The notes under the pieces: generated by a model
What the model was told of the DNA's origin: nothing
Database searches by the model: none
What the model saw: the letters and a program-made list of their open reading frames with translations, nothing else
In this document: piece after piece, positions 1 to 10,140 of the stretch
Layout: every line of letters starts with the position of its first letter
How positions within the stretch are numbered: position 1 is the stretch's first letter
Position numbers and translations under genes: made by a program
From: Saprospiraceae bacterium
GTDB taxonomy: Bacteria > Bacteroidota > Bacteroidia > Chitinophagales > Saprospiraceae
Length of the DNA: 64,000 bases
Direction of reading: 5' to 3'
NCBI GenBank assembly: GCA_016710115.1
Contig: JADJLN010000011.1
Span: 80,470 to 144,469 of the forward strand

Positions 1-2
1 TC

Positions 3-2737
3 TGCGCTTCTGATCGAAATGTGATCTACGTGGGAGGTGGTGAAGTCACAGTTCGGGGAAATGTCGCCTCTGGAGACGGCATGTGGCGTTCTGACAATGC
101 TGGAAAAACCTGGCATCGTGCCGGGTTGGAATCGGCTCAGCATATTGCCCGGATCCGGATCGACCCCAGGGATCCCAACACCGTTTATGCAGCTGTATTG
201 GGAGATATCTACAAATCGAATACAGAACGTGGCGTATTCAAGACAACAGATGGCGGAAAAACCTGGAAGAAAATCCTGTTTGTCAACGAACAGGCAGGTG
301 CCGTTGATCTCCTGCTCGATCCGACGAATCCCCGCATCCTGTACGCCTCGACGTGGCGAGTCAGGCGAACACCCCACAGCCTGTCATCCGGGGGTGATGG
401 GTCTGGAATCTGGAAAAGCATCGACAGTGGGGAAACATGGAAAGAGATCACACGCAATCCGGGATTACCGACAGAACCAATTGGCATCATTGGCATCGCT
501 GTATCACCCGTCCGACCGGATCGGATCTGGACGATCATTGAAAGCGAAACTGGCGGGGTTTTCCGGTCTGATGATGGCGGTGCAACCTGGACCAAAACCA
601 ATGACGACCGCAGCCTTCGACAGCGAGCCTGGTATTATACACGCATCTATGCCGATCCTGTAGACCAGGACAAGGTGTACGTCATGAATGTCGCCTATCA
701 TGTCTCTAAAGATGGAGGATCTACCTTTTCTTCCCGGTATGCACCACACGGAGACCACCACGATCTTTGGGTAGCGCCTGAAAACCCGCAACGCATGATC
801 ATTGCGGATGATGGTGGTGCGCAGATCAGTTATGATGGAGGAACCACCTGGACCACCTATCACAACCAGCCCACTGCGCAATTCTACCGTGTCACCACAG
901 ACAACCACTTTCCGTTTCGGATCCTGGCTGCTCAGCAGGATAACAGTACGGTACGCTTGATGCACCGGTCACCGGATGGCTCCATCTCTGAGGAACATTG
1001 GGAATCTACGGCTGGATGTGAATGCGGGCATCTCGCCCCATCCCCCAATGATCCGGAAATTGTTTTCGGGGGTTGTTATGACGGAATGATCCAACGGCTG
1101 GACCACCGTACCGGATACGCCCGCAATGTGAGTGTATGGCCCGACAATCCGATGGGACATGGCGTAGAAGGTATGCGGTACCGGTTTCAATGGAATTTTC
1201 CCATCTTTTTTTCTCCTCATGACGCAAAGACCCTGTATGCTGCATCTCACGTTTTGCACCGCAGTCGGGATGAAGGTCAGAGTTGGGAAGTGATCAGTCC
1301 GGATCTCACAAGAAATGATACCACCCGAATGGGACCATCCGGCGGGCCGATCACGAAGGACAATACATCAGTAGAATATTATTGCACCCTATTTACTGCT
1401 GCTGAATCCGTCGTAACTCCGGGAGTTATCTGGACCGGTTCTGATGACGGCCTTGTCCATGTGACCAGAAACGGTGGTATTTCCTGGGCGAATGTCACAC
1501 CAAAACAATTGCCCGAGTGGGCACAAATCAACAGTCTGGAGGCTAGTACAACGAATGCTGGCACAGCCTGGATAGCGGCAACACGATACAAGTCGGGTGA
1601 TCCTCAGCCTTATTTATTTATGACCACGGACTATGGCTCAACCTGGAAGCGGATCGACAAAGGAATTGAACGGACTCATTTCACACGGGTGATCCGTGAG
1701 GTTCCTGGTCATGCCGGATGGTTGATTGCCGGAACGGAATGGGGGCTGTATGTGTCAGATGATTCCGGTAGCAGCTGGAATCGCTTTCAACAGAATCTGC
1801 CAATCGTGCCGATCACAGATATCACATTCAAGAATGGGTACCTGATCGTTGCAACCCAGGGCCGTGGGCTGTGGATCCTGGATGATCTGACACCCTTGCT
1901 GGAGGCCAATCGGATCTCCTCCGAGGAAAAAATCCATCTTTTCCCACCCAGACCTGTCTGGCGGATTCCGGGATCCCGGCAGGAGAATCCAGGAGGAGAG
2001 GGTACGAATCATCAAAGCGGGTTAGACGCTTATTATACAGTTCGAGATTGGAAGACCACCGACTCACTTTGGATCCGCATAGTGGATGGAAACGGTAAGA
2101 GATCTCCAAATGGGGCAATCATGCCAGCAAAAAGGAAGACCAGCTGAACGTTAAATCTGGCGCGAATACATTTCATTGGGACCTGACCTATCCTAATGCT
2201 GAACGCTTTGACGGAATGGTACTCTGGTGGGCATCACTGGATGGCCCGACAGCCCTGCCTGGCACCTATGTGATGGAGTTAATCCTCGGAAAAGATACAC
2301 TGCAACAACCTGTCGTTGTTCAAGCTGACCCTCGGTTGAGTACTCCTACCAAGGACTTGGAAGAGCAGTTCCGTTTCCTTGAGGAAATTAACTCGACGGT
2401 ATCCAGGGCTCATGAAAGCATCAAAGAAATGCGGACGATACGAACCCAAATTCAGGGTTTCATGGCTTTGATCCCAACTGACTCGGTATACCATCTTGCC
2501 AAGAAAGAGGGAGGACAAATTGATTCCACGATCACGTCCATAGAAACGCAGCTGTATCAAACACAGAACAGAAGTTCCCAGGACCCGTTGAACTTCCCCA
2601 TTCGGTTGACCAACAAACTGGCCCACCTCAACAATGTGGTTCGCGAAGGTCCGTATGCACCGACGAGTCAGGCCTGGCAAGTAAAGGCTGAACTGGAAAA
2701 GGAGATTTTGATGCTCTGTGATGCCGGGAAGAACTGA
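3..2737 (+). CDS. BNR/Asp-box repeat exoprotein (VPS10/sortilin-like beta-propeller), 5' partial, frameshifted
   Basis: The reading frame is open from the first bases (C-A-S-D-R-N-V-I-Y-V-G-G-G), so the true start lies upstream of the window. It holds repeated Asp-box motifs (S/T-x-D-x-G-x-T-W), for example TTDGGKTW, SDDGGATW, TDYGSTW and SDDSGSSW, the signature of the sortilin/VPS10-type beta-propeller proteins that Bacteroidota export. The frame closes at 2147, but the next frame continues the same family: it restores NTFHWDLTYPNAERFDGM and then GPTALPGTY, the usual C-terminal immunoglobulin-like segment, and runs to 2737. Deleting one A from AAA near 2100 (GGT AAA GAG becomes GGT AAG AGA) explains the break. 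Function is unknown; the family is often annotated as a glycosyl hydrolase without biochemical support. Family assignment is firm, substrate is not. Confidence 0.85.
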
Positions 2738-2920
2738 AGTCGTCAAGGCTTCCTGCGTTCAATCAATCGATCAGAGCCTTGAGTCTTGATGTTATTCGGC
2801 TGCCGGAGAAGAAGGGTTGATTGGGTCATTCTCCAGGAGATTGTTGCATCCGTGAAGTTGTGACCTGACTTCCGCATTAGGTTATTTCGATGAAATTTGT
2901 CTTTTAATACAACTTGATGT

Positions 2921-2940
2921 ATTGCGCCCCTTCAGGGCTT
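2921..2940 (+). repeat. Dispersed 20-bp repeat, copy 1
   Basis: The sequence attgcgccccttcagggctt occurs here and identically at 9075-9094; a copy with one mismatch is at 2988-3007. Its core GCCC-CTTCA-GGGC is a small inverted repeat. All three copies are in gene-free spacers at the ends of convergent transcription units. Confidence 0.8.
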
Positions 2941-2961
2941 GAATTCTATTCATGACAATTT

Positions 2962-2980
2962 GGTTGGGCGGTGCCCAACC
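2962..2980. repeat. Inverted repeat next to the dispersed repeat
   Basis: A perfect 8-bp inverted repeat, GGTTGGGC and GCCCAACC with a 3-base loop, lies 7 bases before repeat copy 2. There is no T-run after it, so a terminator is not obvious. It may be part of a composite repeat unit together with the GCCCCTTCAGGGC element. Confidence 0.65.
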
Positions 2981-2987
2981 CTATGAT

Positions 2988-3007
2988 ATTACGCCCCTTC
3001 AGGGCTT
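2988..3007 (+). repeat. Dispersed 20-bp repeat, copy 2
   Basis: The sequence attacgccccttcagggctt differs from copies 1 and 3 by one base. Confidence 0.8.
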
Positions 3008-3215
3008 CATCAATAATGAAATTGAGCTTCTCCTCGACTCCCTCCCCCCGACCCCGAGTACTCAGGGCGGGGTCAGGGTAAAGCTTCGGCGGGCAAGTCT
3101 CCCCTCCAAACTCCTCCCTTTTGACATTTGAATTTGTAGTTTGGGATTTATCTGTCTATTGAGATTTGTGATTTGGTGTTTTTCATACTCGAGCTCTGAT
3201 GTGAAAAAGCTATCC

Positions 3216-4205
3216 TCATAATTCACCGATCAGAAGATTACAACCCCTTAGGTCGCTTCCATCCATTCGGCCGAGGACATCGAAGTGTCCATCCGGGTAT
3301 ACGCGACCGAGATCGTCGGTTTGGATAAATGCCTGGGTGGCATAATTTGCCAGATCGATCATGCATAGCCGACCAGTCCGACCGTAACCTGGAAAGGCAA
3401 AGGGATCATGAATATCTCTTGTCGTCACATGCATTGTGGGTGTAGGAACAAATCGACCCAGGTCATTGGTATAAGCCTGTGAAAAGAGTTCGGTCATACC
3501 ATATTCGGAGGATACGGATTGGATGCCAAGTCCCGTTTTTAAACGGTGATGAAGCTGTTCACGGATCAGCTCGGGGCCCATCCCTTTCATGCCACCCGTT
3601 TCCATAATGTGGACGCCATTCCCCCAATTCAACTGCCGATCAGCCAATTGTAACAGGGCGAACGTCACACCGAGCAACATGATGGGCACTTGTCGGTCGA
3701 TGAGTTTGTTGACAGTTTGAATCAGTAGATCATGATCTCGGAGAAAGAAACCACTTTCCGCATAAGCAGAACCTTTGATAAACTGCTCTGCCATGGTAAT
3801 TAAGGAGGAGCCTTCCCGATCCAGATAGCCCGGCAGCAAGGCCAACCAACACCAGGAGGCGGGATCACCAAAAACCTCTTTGAAGCCCCAATCTGTTACC
3901 TCTTGATACCAGACAAGATCTTTGACCAGATGTCTGCTCGTCGTATTGCTGGTCGACCCACTTGACCGAAACTCCGTTTGCGGATGCCATGAACCTGTCT
4001 GGACCAGATGAGACTTGAAGAAGGCGATCGGTAAAAAAGGGATGTCATTAACAGTATGGACATTGTCAGGGCGTTTGCCGATCAGCGTACAAAACTGTTG
4101 ATAGATGGGGTTGTCCTTGAATTGCTCAGCATACAGATGCATGGCAATGGCATCAAAGTCCGATACGGCTTTGTCCCGAATAGCAGCTTGCCAATAACTG
4201 TCCAT
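3216..4205 (-). CDS. LuxE-like acyl-protein synthetase / acyltransferase
   Basis: A 329-residue protein of the LuxE/PaaK branch of adenylate-forming enzymes. FRSSGSTSNTTSRHLV is the Ser/Gly/Thr-rich nucleotide-phosphate loop, METGGMKG and SEYGMTELFSQAY are the conserved acyl-adenylate motifs, and DLRGCNLLIGEL closes the protein. LuxE activates fatty acids as acyl-AMP and transfers them to an enzyme cysteine, but no luxCD genes are nearby, so the substrate here is unknown. Stand-alone copies are common in Bacteroidota. A GTG at 4214 would add three residues; the ATG at 4205 is preferred. A TACCTTCG promoter-like element lies at about 4218-4225, directly upstream on the minus strand. It is divergent from the lipoprotein gene at 4308. 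Confidence 0.8.
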   Translation of the reverse strand: MDSYWQAAIRDKAVSDFDAIAMHLYAEQFKDNPIYQQFCTLIGKRPDNVHTVNDIPFLPIAFFKSHLVQTGSWHPQTEFRSSGSTSNTTSRHLVKDLVWYQEVTDWGFKEVFGDPASWCWLALLPGYLDREGSSLITMAEQFIKGSAYAESGFFLRDHDLLIQTVNKLIDRQVPIMLLGVTFALLQLADRQLNWGNGVHIMETGGMKGMGPELIREQLHHRLKTGLGIQSVSSEYGMTELFSQAYTNDLGRFVPTPTMHVTTRDIHDPFAFPGYGRTGRLCMIDLANYATQAFIQTDDLGRVYPDGHFDVLGRMDGSDLRGCNLLIGEL

Positions 4206-4307
4206 ACCTTCCACGTTGCGAAGGTAATTGATCCGATGGTTACTCGAATTTGAGGGAAAATTGGAGAGGGACTAACCAAAATGCACGTTCTTTGCGTTAT
4301 GGTCTAT

Positions 4308-4787
4308 ATGAACAAGATCGTCCTCTTCTTCCTTGCCAGCATCCTGTTGGCCAGTTGCCTGAATCCACCCGAATATCCGATCGAACCTCAGATCGAATTC
4401 CTGAGGATGACCAAGGGCACAATGGTACAGAATCAGCTGAACACGGATTCACTGTTATTGACCATCGGATTCACGGATGGTGATGGTGATATTGGCCTGG
4501 ATGGCGGTGGTTTTGACCTGTTTATCACAGATACGCGCGACAATGTCATGCCTCCTGCCTATCGCATTCCGAAGGTCCCTGAACAGGGTATCGGAAACGG
4601 GATCAGTGGCGAGATCTCGTTCATTATCTACACCACATGTTGTTACTTCCCGAATGGTCAGGACCCGTGTACTTCCAGTACGACCTATCCTGTAGATACC
4701 CTGAGTTACCTTGTTTACATCAATGACCGTGCCGGCCACCAGAGCAATGTGATCGAGACCCCGCCGATCCTGCTCGAATGTCAATAA
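4308..4787 (+). CDS. Hypothetical lipoprotein
   Basis: A 159-residue protein starting MNKIVLFFLASILLASC, a clear lipoprotein signal peptide with lipobox LLAS-C. The preferred ATG at 4308 puts the signal at the N terminus; the in-frame ATG at 4281 would add nine residues without purpose and lies across a TTCTTTG promoter-like element. The body contains FTDGDGDIGLDGGG, a short Asp/Gly-rich stretch that could bind calcium and is common in Bacteroidota surface lipoproteins. Four cysteines (CC in TTCCYF, then C in DPCTSS and the last LECQ) may form disulfides. No functional family recognised. Confidence 0.75.
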   Translation: MNKIVLFFLASILLASCLNPPEYPIEPQIEFLRMTKGTMVQNQLNTDSLLLTIGFTDGDGDIGLDGGGFDLFITDTRDNVMPPAYRIPKVPEQGIGNGISGEISFIIYTTCCYFPNGQDPCTSSTTYPVDTLSYLVYINDRAGHQSNVIETPPILLECQ

Positions 4788-4817
4788 GCCTGATTTTTTC
4801 GTCCCAATCCGGAAGCC

Positions 4818-5702
4818 ATGCCCCTCGCTCCTTCTGAACTGATCCTCAATGCCGATGGTTCCGTCTTTCATCTTGCTCTAGTCCCAGAGCAACTGGCTGA
4901 CCTTGTGTTTCTGGTTGGCGATCCGGGACGGGTTAAAAAGGTCTCTGATTGTTTTGACCGAGTTGATTTTCGTGTGGAAAAACGTGAGTTTAACACCCAC
5001 ACCGGCATACTGGGTGATAGACGGGTATCGGTGATCAGTACGGGGATTGGCACAGACAATATCGATATCGTTCTTCAGGAATTGGATATCCTCGTCAATG
5101 TAGACCTGGACAGCCGGGAGATACGGCCTGTAAAACGAAGCCTTGATCTGATCCGTCTTGGCACATCGGGGGCATTCCAGGAGGACATCGAGCCAGGCTC
5201 CATGGTGCGGACTCAATACGCATTGGGATTGGATCCACTTCTTCATTTTTATGATGCAAGGGAACAGATGGCCAACGATCTTCTGGATGAATTCCACCGG
5301 TTTGCTGATGCCCATTTCCGATTGCCTGTAAATCCCTATGCCTTCCTCGCAGACTCCACATTATTTGACTGGTTTGCAACCGACATCCCCCAAACCGGGA
5401 TCACCATGACCCTGCCCGGCTTTTATGGCCCTCAAGGTCGAATGATCCGTCTCCCTGTACATGATCCACGCATGTGGAATTCGCTCGCCGATTTTCGATA
5501 TAACGGCTCTCGGATCACCAACCTGGAAATGGAATCCAGTGGGATTTACGGGTTGGCCCGACTGCTCGGGCATCGCGCCCTGTCTGTCAACCTCATATTG
5601 GCCAACCGGGCCAGGGGCACCTTCCTGAAGAATCCGGCATCTGCAATGCAATCGATGATCGACACTGTTTTGTCGAATTTACCCGCCACACCGACAACCT
5701 AA
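4818..5702 (+). CDS. Nucleoside (uridine-type) phosphorylase
   Basis: A 294-residue member of the PNP/UDP phosphorylase family, which splits ribonucleosides with phosphate into base and sugar 1-phosphate for salvage. Seen in the sequence: the phosphate-binding start VFLVGDPGRV, the ISTGIGTDNIDIVLQEL segment, RLGTSGAFQ, and NLEMESSGIYGLA, where the Met-Glu pair binds the ribose hydroxyls. The enzyme is cytoplasmic, with no signal peptide. It starts 30 bases after the lipoprotein and 66 bases before the TonB receptor, all on the plus strand. Specificity between uridine and purine nucleosides cannot be set by eye; Bacteroidota annotations usually say uridine phosphorylase or nucleoside phosphorylase. 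Confidence 0.85.
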   Translation: MPLAPSELILNADGSVFHLALVPEQLADLVFLVGDPGRVKKVSDCFDRVDFRVEKREFNTHTGILGDRRVSVISTGIGTDNIDIVLQELDILVNVDLDSREIRPVKRSLDLIRLGTSGAFQEDIEPGSMVRTQYALGLDPLLHFYDAREQMANDLLDEFHRFADAHFRLPVNPYAFLADSTLFDWFATDIPQTGITMTLPGFYGPQGRMIRLPVHDPRMWNSLADFRYNGSRITNLEMESSGIYGLARLLGHRALSVNLILANRARGTFLKNPASAMQSMIDTVLSNLPATPTT

Positions 5703-5768
5703 TCCAGACCTTCCCTGTTTGAAGCAGGATCTTTTCAGCTTGTAAAGACCGATGAACGAAGTACGCGT

Positions 5769-8087
5769 ATGACTCCTCTGTTGACCCGAATTCCACTCTT
5801 CCTTGGATTGCTTCTCCTGTTGTTGCCCCGAGCGGAAGCACAACGGACAGTAACCGGCACCGTTCGAGATGCTTCTGACGGCGAAACACTGATCGGTGCA
5901 ACTGTCCGTTTGATCGACAGTGACAGGGGAACGTTCACAAATACATACGGGTTCTATTCCCTTGATCTGGAATCGGATACCGGCCGGATCGTCGTATCGT
6001 ATGTAGGCTATCAGGACAAGGTCATTCAGATCAGTCCAAAGGTGGGTAATCCTGTCCTGGTCGATCTCTATTCGGGTACAGTCCTCGAAGAGGTCGTTGT
6101 CAAATCCAATTCCTTTCGTGAGCAGCTTGGATCTACTCAGATGGGTGTCCAGGGAACTGACGATGCGGGAAGCCAAGTTGATTCCTGTCGTCTTTGGCGA
6201 AGTGGATATCATCAAAACACTGCAACTCAAACCTGGTATCAATTCCGGATCGGAAGGCAATTCCGGGCTGTTTGTTCGTGGTGGATCATCTGATCAGAAT
6301 CTGTTTATCCTCGATGAGGCGATCGTATACAATCCAAATCACTTGTTCGGTTTCTTTTCCACATTCAACTCGGATGCGATCAAAGATGTCAAAATCTTCA
6401 AGGGAGGGTTTCCCGCACAATATGGCGGGCGGTTGAGCTCAGTGATCGACGTGAAATTGAATGATGGCAACAACCAGAAATTCTCAGGAACCGGCGGTCT
6501 TGGCCTCATTTCTTCCCGTCTGACACTAGAAGCTCCATTGGTCAAGAACAAATCCTCTGTGATCATTTCCGGACGTCGAACCTATGCGGATTTGATCACC
6601 CGTGCAGTCAACAAGTCCAATGAAGACAACGAAGATTTTAATCCTATTCCAGATTATTACTTCTACGATCTGAATGCAAAAGTCAATTATACCCTGACCG
6701 ACAAGGACAAACTGTTTATCAGTGGGTATTTCGGTCAGGACCGATTCGGGTTTGACAATGAAAACTTCCAATTCAATTTTGATTGGGGAAATGTGACAAG
6801 CACTGCTCGTTGGAACAGGGTGATCACCCCGCAATTATTTGCCAATACAACATTTACGTTTTCAGACTACAAATACCAGATTTCCAATGAACTCACCGGG
6901 TTTTCCTTCAATTTACAATCCCGGATCCGGGACATGAATTTGAAGAGTGATTTCACCTATGCGCCTTCGAATGACCATCATATCCGGATGGGCGCTGAAG
7001 TAACGCGGCATTTGTTTACTGTCGGGCGCTTGAAAGCGGGAAGTGACGATGGAGAGATTTCCTTTTCTGCGGGACAGGATCTGGAGGCATGGGAAGCCGG
7101 TGCATATATCCAGGATGAATGGACGTTAAATGATCGCTCAGCACTCAGTTTGGGGTTGCGCTTATCGGGGTTCTTGCAGGAGAAAAAAGTATATGGTGCA
7201 ATAGAACCGCGATTGGCTTACAACTATCGAGTGACGCCAGACTTTTCAGTAAAGGCCAATTATGCGCGGATGGTGCAGTATCTCCACTTGGTGGCGAACT
7301 CGTCCATTTCCCTGCCCACCGATATTTGGTACCCCTCTACTGCTGGTGTTCGACCTCAAACAAGTGATCAGGTCGGCGTGGGATGGCAGTATCTATTGGG
7401 GAGTCAGTTCCTTCTGAGCAACGAATACTACGACAAATATCTCAACAACCAGATTGATTTCAAGAAGTTCGCCGATCTGTTTGCGAATGATGAATTGGAA
7501 CGGGAATTCACATTTGGCAATGGGTATGCTTATGGTACAGAAGTATATCTGGAAAAAAAAGAAGGCCGATTGACTGGATGGATTGGCTATACCGCATGGG
7601 TTCGACGAGGTGAATTCAAGGACATTATGGACGGACGTTTTTTTGCTCCGCGATATGACCGTCGTCATGATATCTCAATTGTGGGTATTTATGAATTGAC
7701 AAGACGCTTGACTGTGACTGCTGCATGGATCTATGGATCGGGGATTTGTCCTGGTTGCCTGTCGGTCGTCTGCCGTTCCAGGATATTCCGGGTGGGCAAT
7801 CACAGCCAGTCGTGCCTGTTTATGGCGATCGAAACAATCTCCGTCAGCCTGCTTATCATCGGCTTGATCTCGGACTGGTCCTCGAGTTCAGCCCGAAATG
7901 GGGTGAAAGTGATTTGACCATCAGTGTGTATAATGCATACAATCGGCGAAATCCGTATTTCCTGTATCTCGATGCGGAAACAAAAACCAATGAAAATCTG
8001 GGCATCGAGGAAGTGGTTGGTATCAAAGCCAAGCAGGTTTCCTTGTTCCCGATTCTCCCTTCATTGACCTACAATTTCAAATTCTAG
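5769..8087 (+). CDS. TonB-dependent receptor with carboxypeptidase-like regulatory domain, two frameshifts
   Basis: An outer-membrane receptor of about 772 residues once two shifts are repaired. Order: signal peptide (residues 1-25), a carboxypeptidase D regulatory-like domain (TVTGTVRDASDGETLIGATV), plug (LKPGINSGSEGNSGLFVRGG, FPAQYGGRLSSVIDV), and a 22-strand-type barrel ending SLTYNFKF. Shift 1 is one extra G in the GGG at 6152-6154; shift 2 is a missing G in the run at 7740-7743 (AWIYGSG joins DLSWLPVGR). Both are homopolymer changes, so the gene is probably intact in the organism. The DUF4249 lipoprotein follows 3 bases downstream, the usual partnership for this receptor subfamily. Substrate unknown. 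Confidence 0.88.
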
Positions 8088-8090
8088 CAG

Positions 8091-8918
8091 ATGATGATGT
8101 CACGATTTACCCTACTTATTTCATTGGCCATTATCCTGGTATCATGCAATCTGGAAAAGGAGATCAGTATCGACTTGCCTGACTATTCCAGTCAGCCAGT
8201 GGTGGAATGCTACCTCGAACCTGGCAAGCCATATCGGTTGTTGCTCACTCGATCTGCCGCGTACTTATCCACCTTTGATCTGGACGACCCCACTGCATTA
8301 CTTTGGAATGATGCAACTGTAACGATTCAGGTGGATGGCCAAGATATTCTTCTGAAGAATCAGTTGACCATAGATCCGGTTACGTTCCAGATCAGCAACT
8401 ACAGCGCTTCTGATCTTGTGCCAGCCGGAGAAGGCCGTTTATTCAAACTGTTTATCTCACTGGAAGATGGCCGAACAATCGAGGGAGAGACAACGATGTT
8501 ACCTGTCGTCCCAATGGACAGTTTGGTGGTGGAAACCAATGGTGATGGCAAGTCACGGGTATTGACCTATTTCCGGGAGGATCAGACCACAGTCAATTAC
8601 TACCGACGCATGGTCAACTTCGGGAGCCAGGACAGCGTCTTGCAGAACTTCCGGGTAGATGACGATTTTTTCGACACTGAACTAGGTGCGTTCGGCACAG
8701 GATTTTCATTTCTCCCGGGAGATACGTTGATCCATACGTTGATCCATATGGAAGAAGGGTATTTCAATTACCTCAACACATTACAACAGTCGATTCAATC
8801 CAATCTCAACCCATTTGGTCAGCCTGGATTGATTGTGTCCTCGGTGACAGGCACGGCCAATCCGATCGGGATCTTTACGGGATTGAGCATGGATCGGGAT
8901 ACGTTGATTCTGCCTTAG
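8091..8918 (+). CDS. DUF4249 lipoprotein, partner of the upstream TonB receptor
   Basis: A 275-residue lipoprotein: the signal LLISLAIILVSC gives the lipobox, and the mature protein starts NLEKEISIDLPDYSSQPVVE, the typical DUF4249 opening, followed by YLEPGKPYRLLLTRSAAYL. Three consecutive ATG codons (8091, 8094, 8097) are possible starts. The family is found almost only beside TonB receptors of the FecA-like group in Bacteroidota and is presumed to help capture the ligand at the cell surface, much as SusD helps SusC; that role is inferred. The gene follows the receptor with essentially no spacer, so the two are co-transcribed. Confidence 0.85.
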   Translation: MMMSRFTLLISLAIILVSCNLEKEISIDLPDYSSQPVVECYLEPGKPYRLLLTRSAAYLSTFDLDDPTALLWNDATVTIQVDGQDILLKNQLTIDPVTFQISNYSASDLVPAGEGRLFKLFISLEDGRTIEGETTMLPVVPMDSLVVETNGDGKSRVLTYFREDQTTVNYYRRMVNFGSQDSVLQNFRVDDDFFDTELGAFGTGFSFLPGDTLIHTLIHMEEGYFNYLNTLQQSIQSNLNPFGQPGLIVSSVTGTANPIGIFTGLSMDRDTLILP

Positions 8919-9390
8919 GAGGTGGAATAATATCTTCTTCCTTTCTTCAAACTTTCAGCATACAAAGTCGGTAAGCTTTGGCTCTATTTGCCTGAATAGG
9001 GGTTGTCTGGATTTCGAGTTTCCCTTCACAACTTCATTCCCTCTTTAGCTTCTGCATAAGAATAAGGGTGTTGTATTGCGCCCCTTCAGGGCTTATTGGG
9101 TTTTAGAATTGCAATTTTGCTCGACTCCTCCCCTCCATACTCCTCGACATAATTTCGGTCCTGTTTTGGAGACAGATTGCATATAAACGTATAAACTCAT
9201 AAACAAATAAACACTCTCCATGATTGTGACATAACCAAATCCCTGGGTTAACTTCCGTCGGTGGTCAGGAAACCCTGAGCTATATCTGCTTCGCTAATAA
9301 TCAACAAAAAAACGTAGCGTCTTTGCGCCTTCGCGTTCATTCAAAACTTACTCAACCAGGCAAATCCTTGTCGGCAGTACTATTGCTGAT
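8919..9390. other. Gene-free spacer with dispersed repeat
   Basis: Between the convergent DUF4249 and transaldolase genes, 472 bases without a convincing ORF. It contains the third dispersed repeat (9075-9094), a C/T-rich tract (9121-9150) like that at 3030-3120, and an A/T-rich stretch with repeated ATAAAC wording around 9181-9215. No RNA gene recognised. Confidence 0.65.
9075..9094 (+). repeat. Dispersed 20-bp repeat, copy 3
   Basis: Identical over 20 bases to the copy at 2921-2940, about 6.1 kb away. Confidence 0.8.
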
Positions 9391-10047
9391 CTATGCATTC
9401 GCCTTTTCATGATCCTTGAGAAACTGAGCCAGGCCAATATCGGTCAGCGGATGTTTCAACAGACCCAGAATGGCATTCAGGGGGCAAGTCACGATATCTG
9501 CTCCTGATTTGGCAGCATCGACTATTTGGCGTGAATTGCGAATGGATGCTGCCAGAATTTCTGTTTCATATCCCTGGATCGCGTAGATCTCTGCAATCTC
9601 CTGGATCAGGTCCATGCCGTACCAGTTGACATCATCGATCCGGCCGATAAACGGGCTCAGATAGGTAGCACCTGCCTTGGCTGCCAGGATCGCCTGACCG
9701 GAAGAGAACACAAGTGTACAATTGGTGCGGATATCATGATCGGAGAAATAGCGAATGGCTTTGATCCCTTCCTTGATCATAGGCACTTTGACCACGATAT
9801 TCGGAGCCAGGGCAGCCAATCGTTTCCCTTCTGAAATGATGCCTTCAAAATCCGTCGCGATGACTTCGGCGCTGACATCTCCATCGACGAGCTGGCAGAT
9901 CGATTCATAATGCTTGAGGATATTGGCTTCGCCTGAAATACCTTCCTTGGCCATGAGGCTCGGATTGGTGGTGACACCATCCAATATCCCCAGGTCACGA
10001 GCTTCGCGGATATCTGCCAAATTTGCTGTATCGATAAAGAATTTCAT
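9391..10047 (-). CDS. tal: Transaldolase (short TalC/Fsa-type)
   Basis: A 218-residue single-domain transaldolase, the length of the TalC/MipB/fructose-6-phosphate aldolase group. It moves a dihydroxyacetone unit between sugar phosphates in the non-oxidative pentose phosphate pathway, via a Schiff base on the lysine of IVVKVPMI. Other family marks are MKFFIDTANL at the start, DGVTTNPSLMAKEG, TLVFSSGQAILAAKAGATYLSPF split around the active site, and ILAASIRN. Whether it is transaldolase or F6P aldolase cannot be settled without structural comparison, but Bacteroidota copies are usually transaldolase. Monocistronic, with its own promoter element upstream. Confidence 0.92.
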   Translation of the reverse strand: MKFFIDTANLADIREARDLGILDGVTTNPSLMAKEGISGEANILKHYESICQLVDGDVSAEVIATDFEGIISEGKRLAALAPNIVVKVPMIKEGIKAIRYFSDHDIRTNCTLVFSSGQAILAAKAGATYLSPFIGRIDDVNWYGMDLIQEIAEIYAIQGYETEILAASIRNSRQIVDAAKSGADIVTCPLNAILGLLKHPLTDIGLAQFLKDHEKANA

Positions 10048-10065
10048 AGGGTGTGATTTACGTGG

Positions 10066-10073
10066 CTAAGGTA
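10066..10073 (-). promoter_or_regulatory. Candidate -7 promoter element of transaldolase
   Basis: On the minus strand this reads TACCTTAG, close to the Bacteroidota -7 consensus TAnnTTTG, with 18 bases to the ATG. The identical octamer precedes the TonB receptor start at 30045. Confidence 0.45.
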
Positions 10074-10140
10074 GGGATATGTGCGTGACCCGTGCGTATG
10101 TCCTGTCTATGAAATCCCTAATTTGGTGCAAAATCAGGAT

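Larger units (their letters stand above)
2738..3215. other. Gene-free spacer with dispersed repeats
   Basis: These 478 bases lie between convergent genes and show no credible coding frame. They hold two copies of a 20-base repeat, a GGTTGGGC/GCCCAACC hairpin and a pyrimidine-rich tract (about 3030-3120). Another repeat copy and similar C/T-rich wording recur in the spacer at 8919-9390. Confidence 0.7.
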
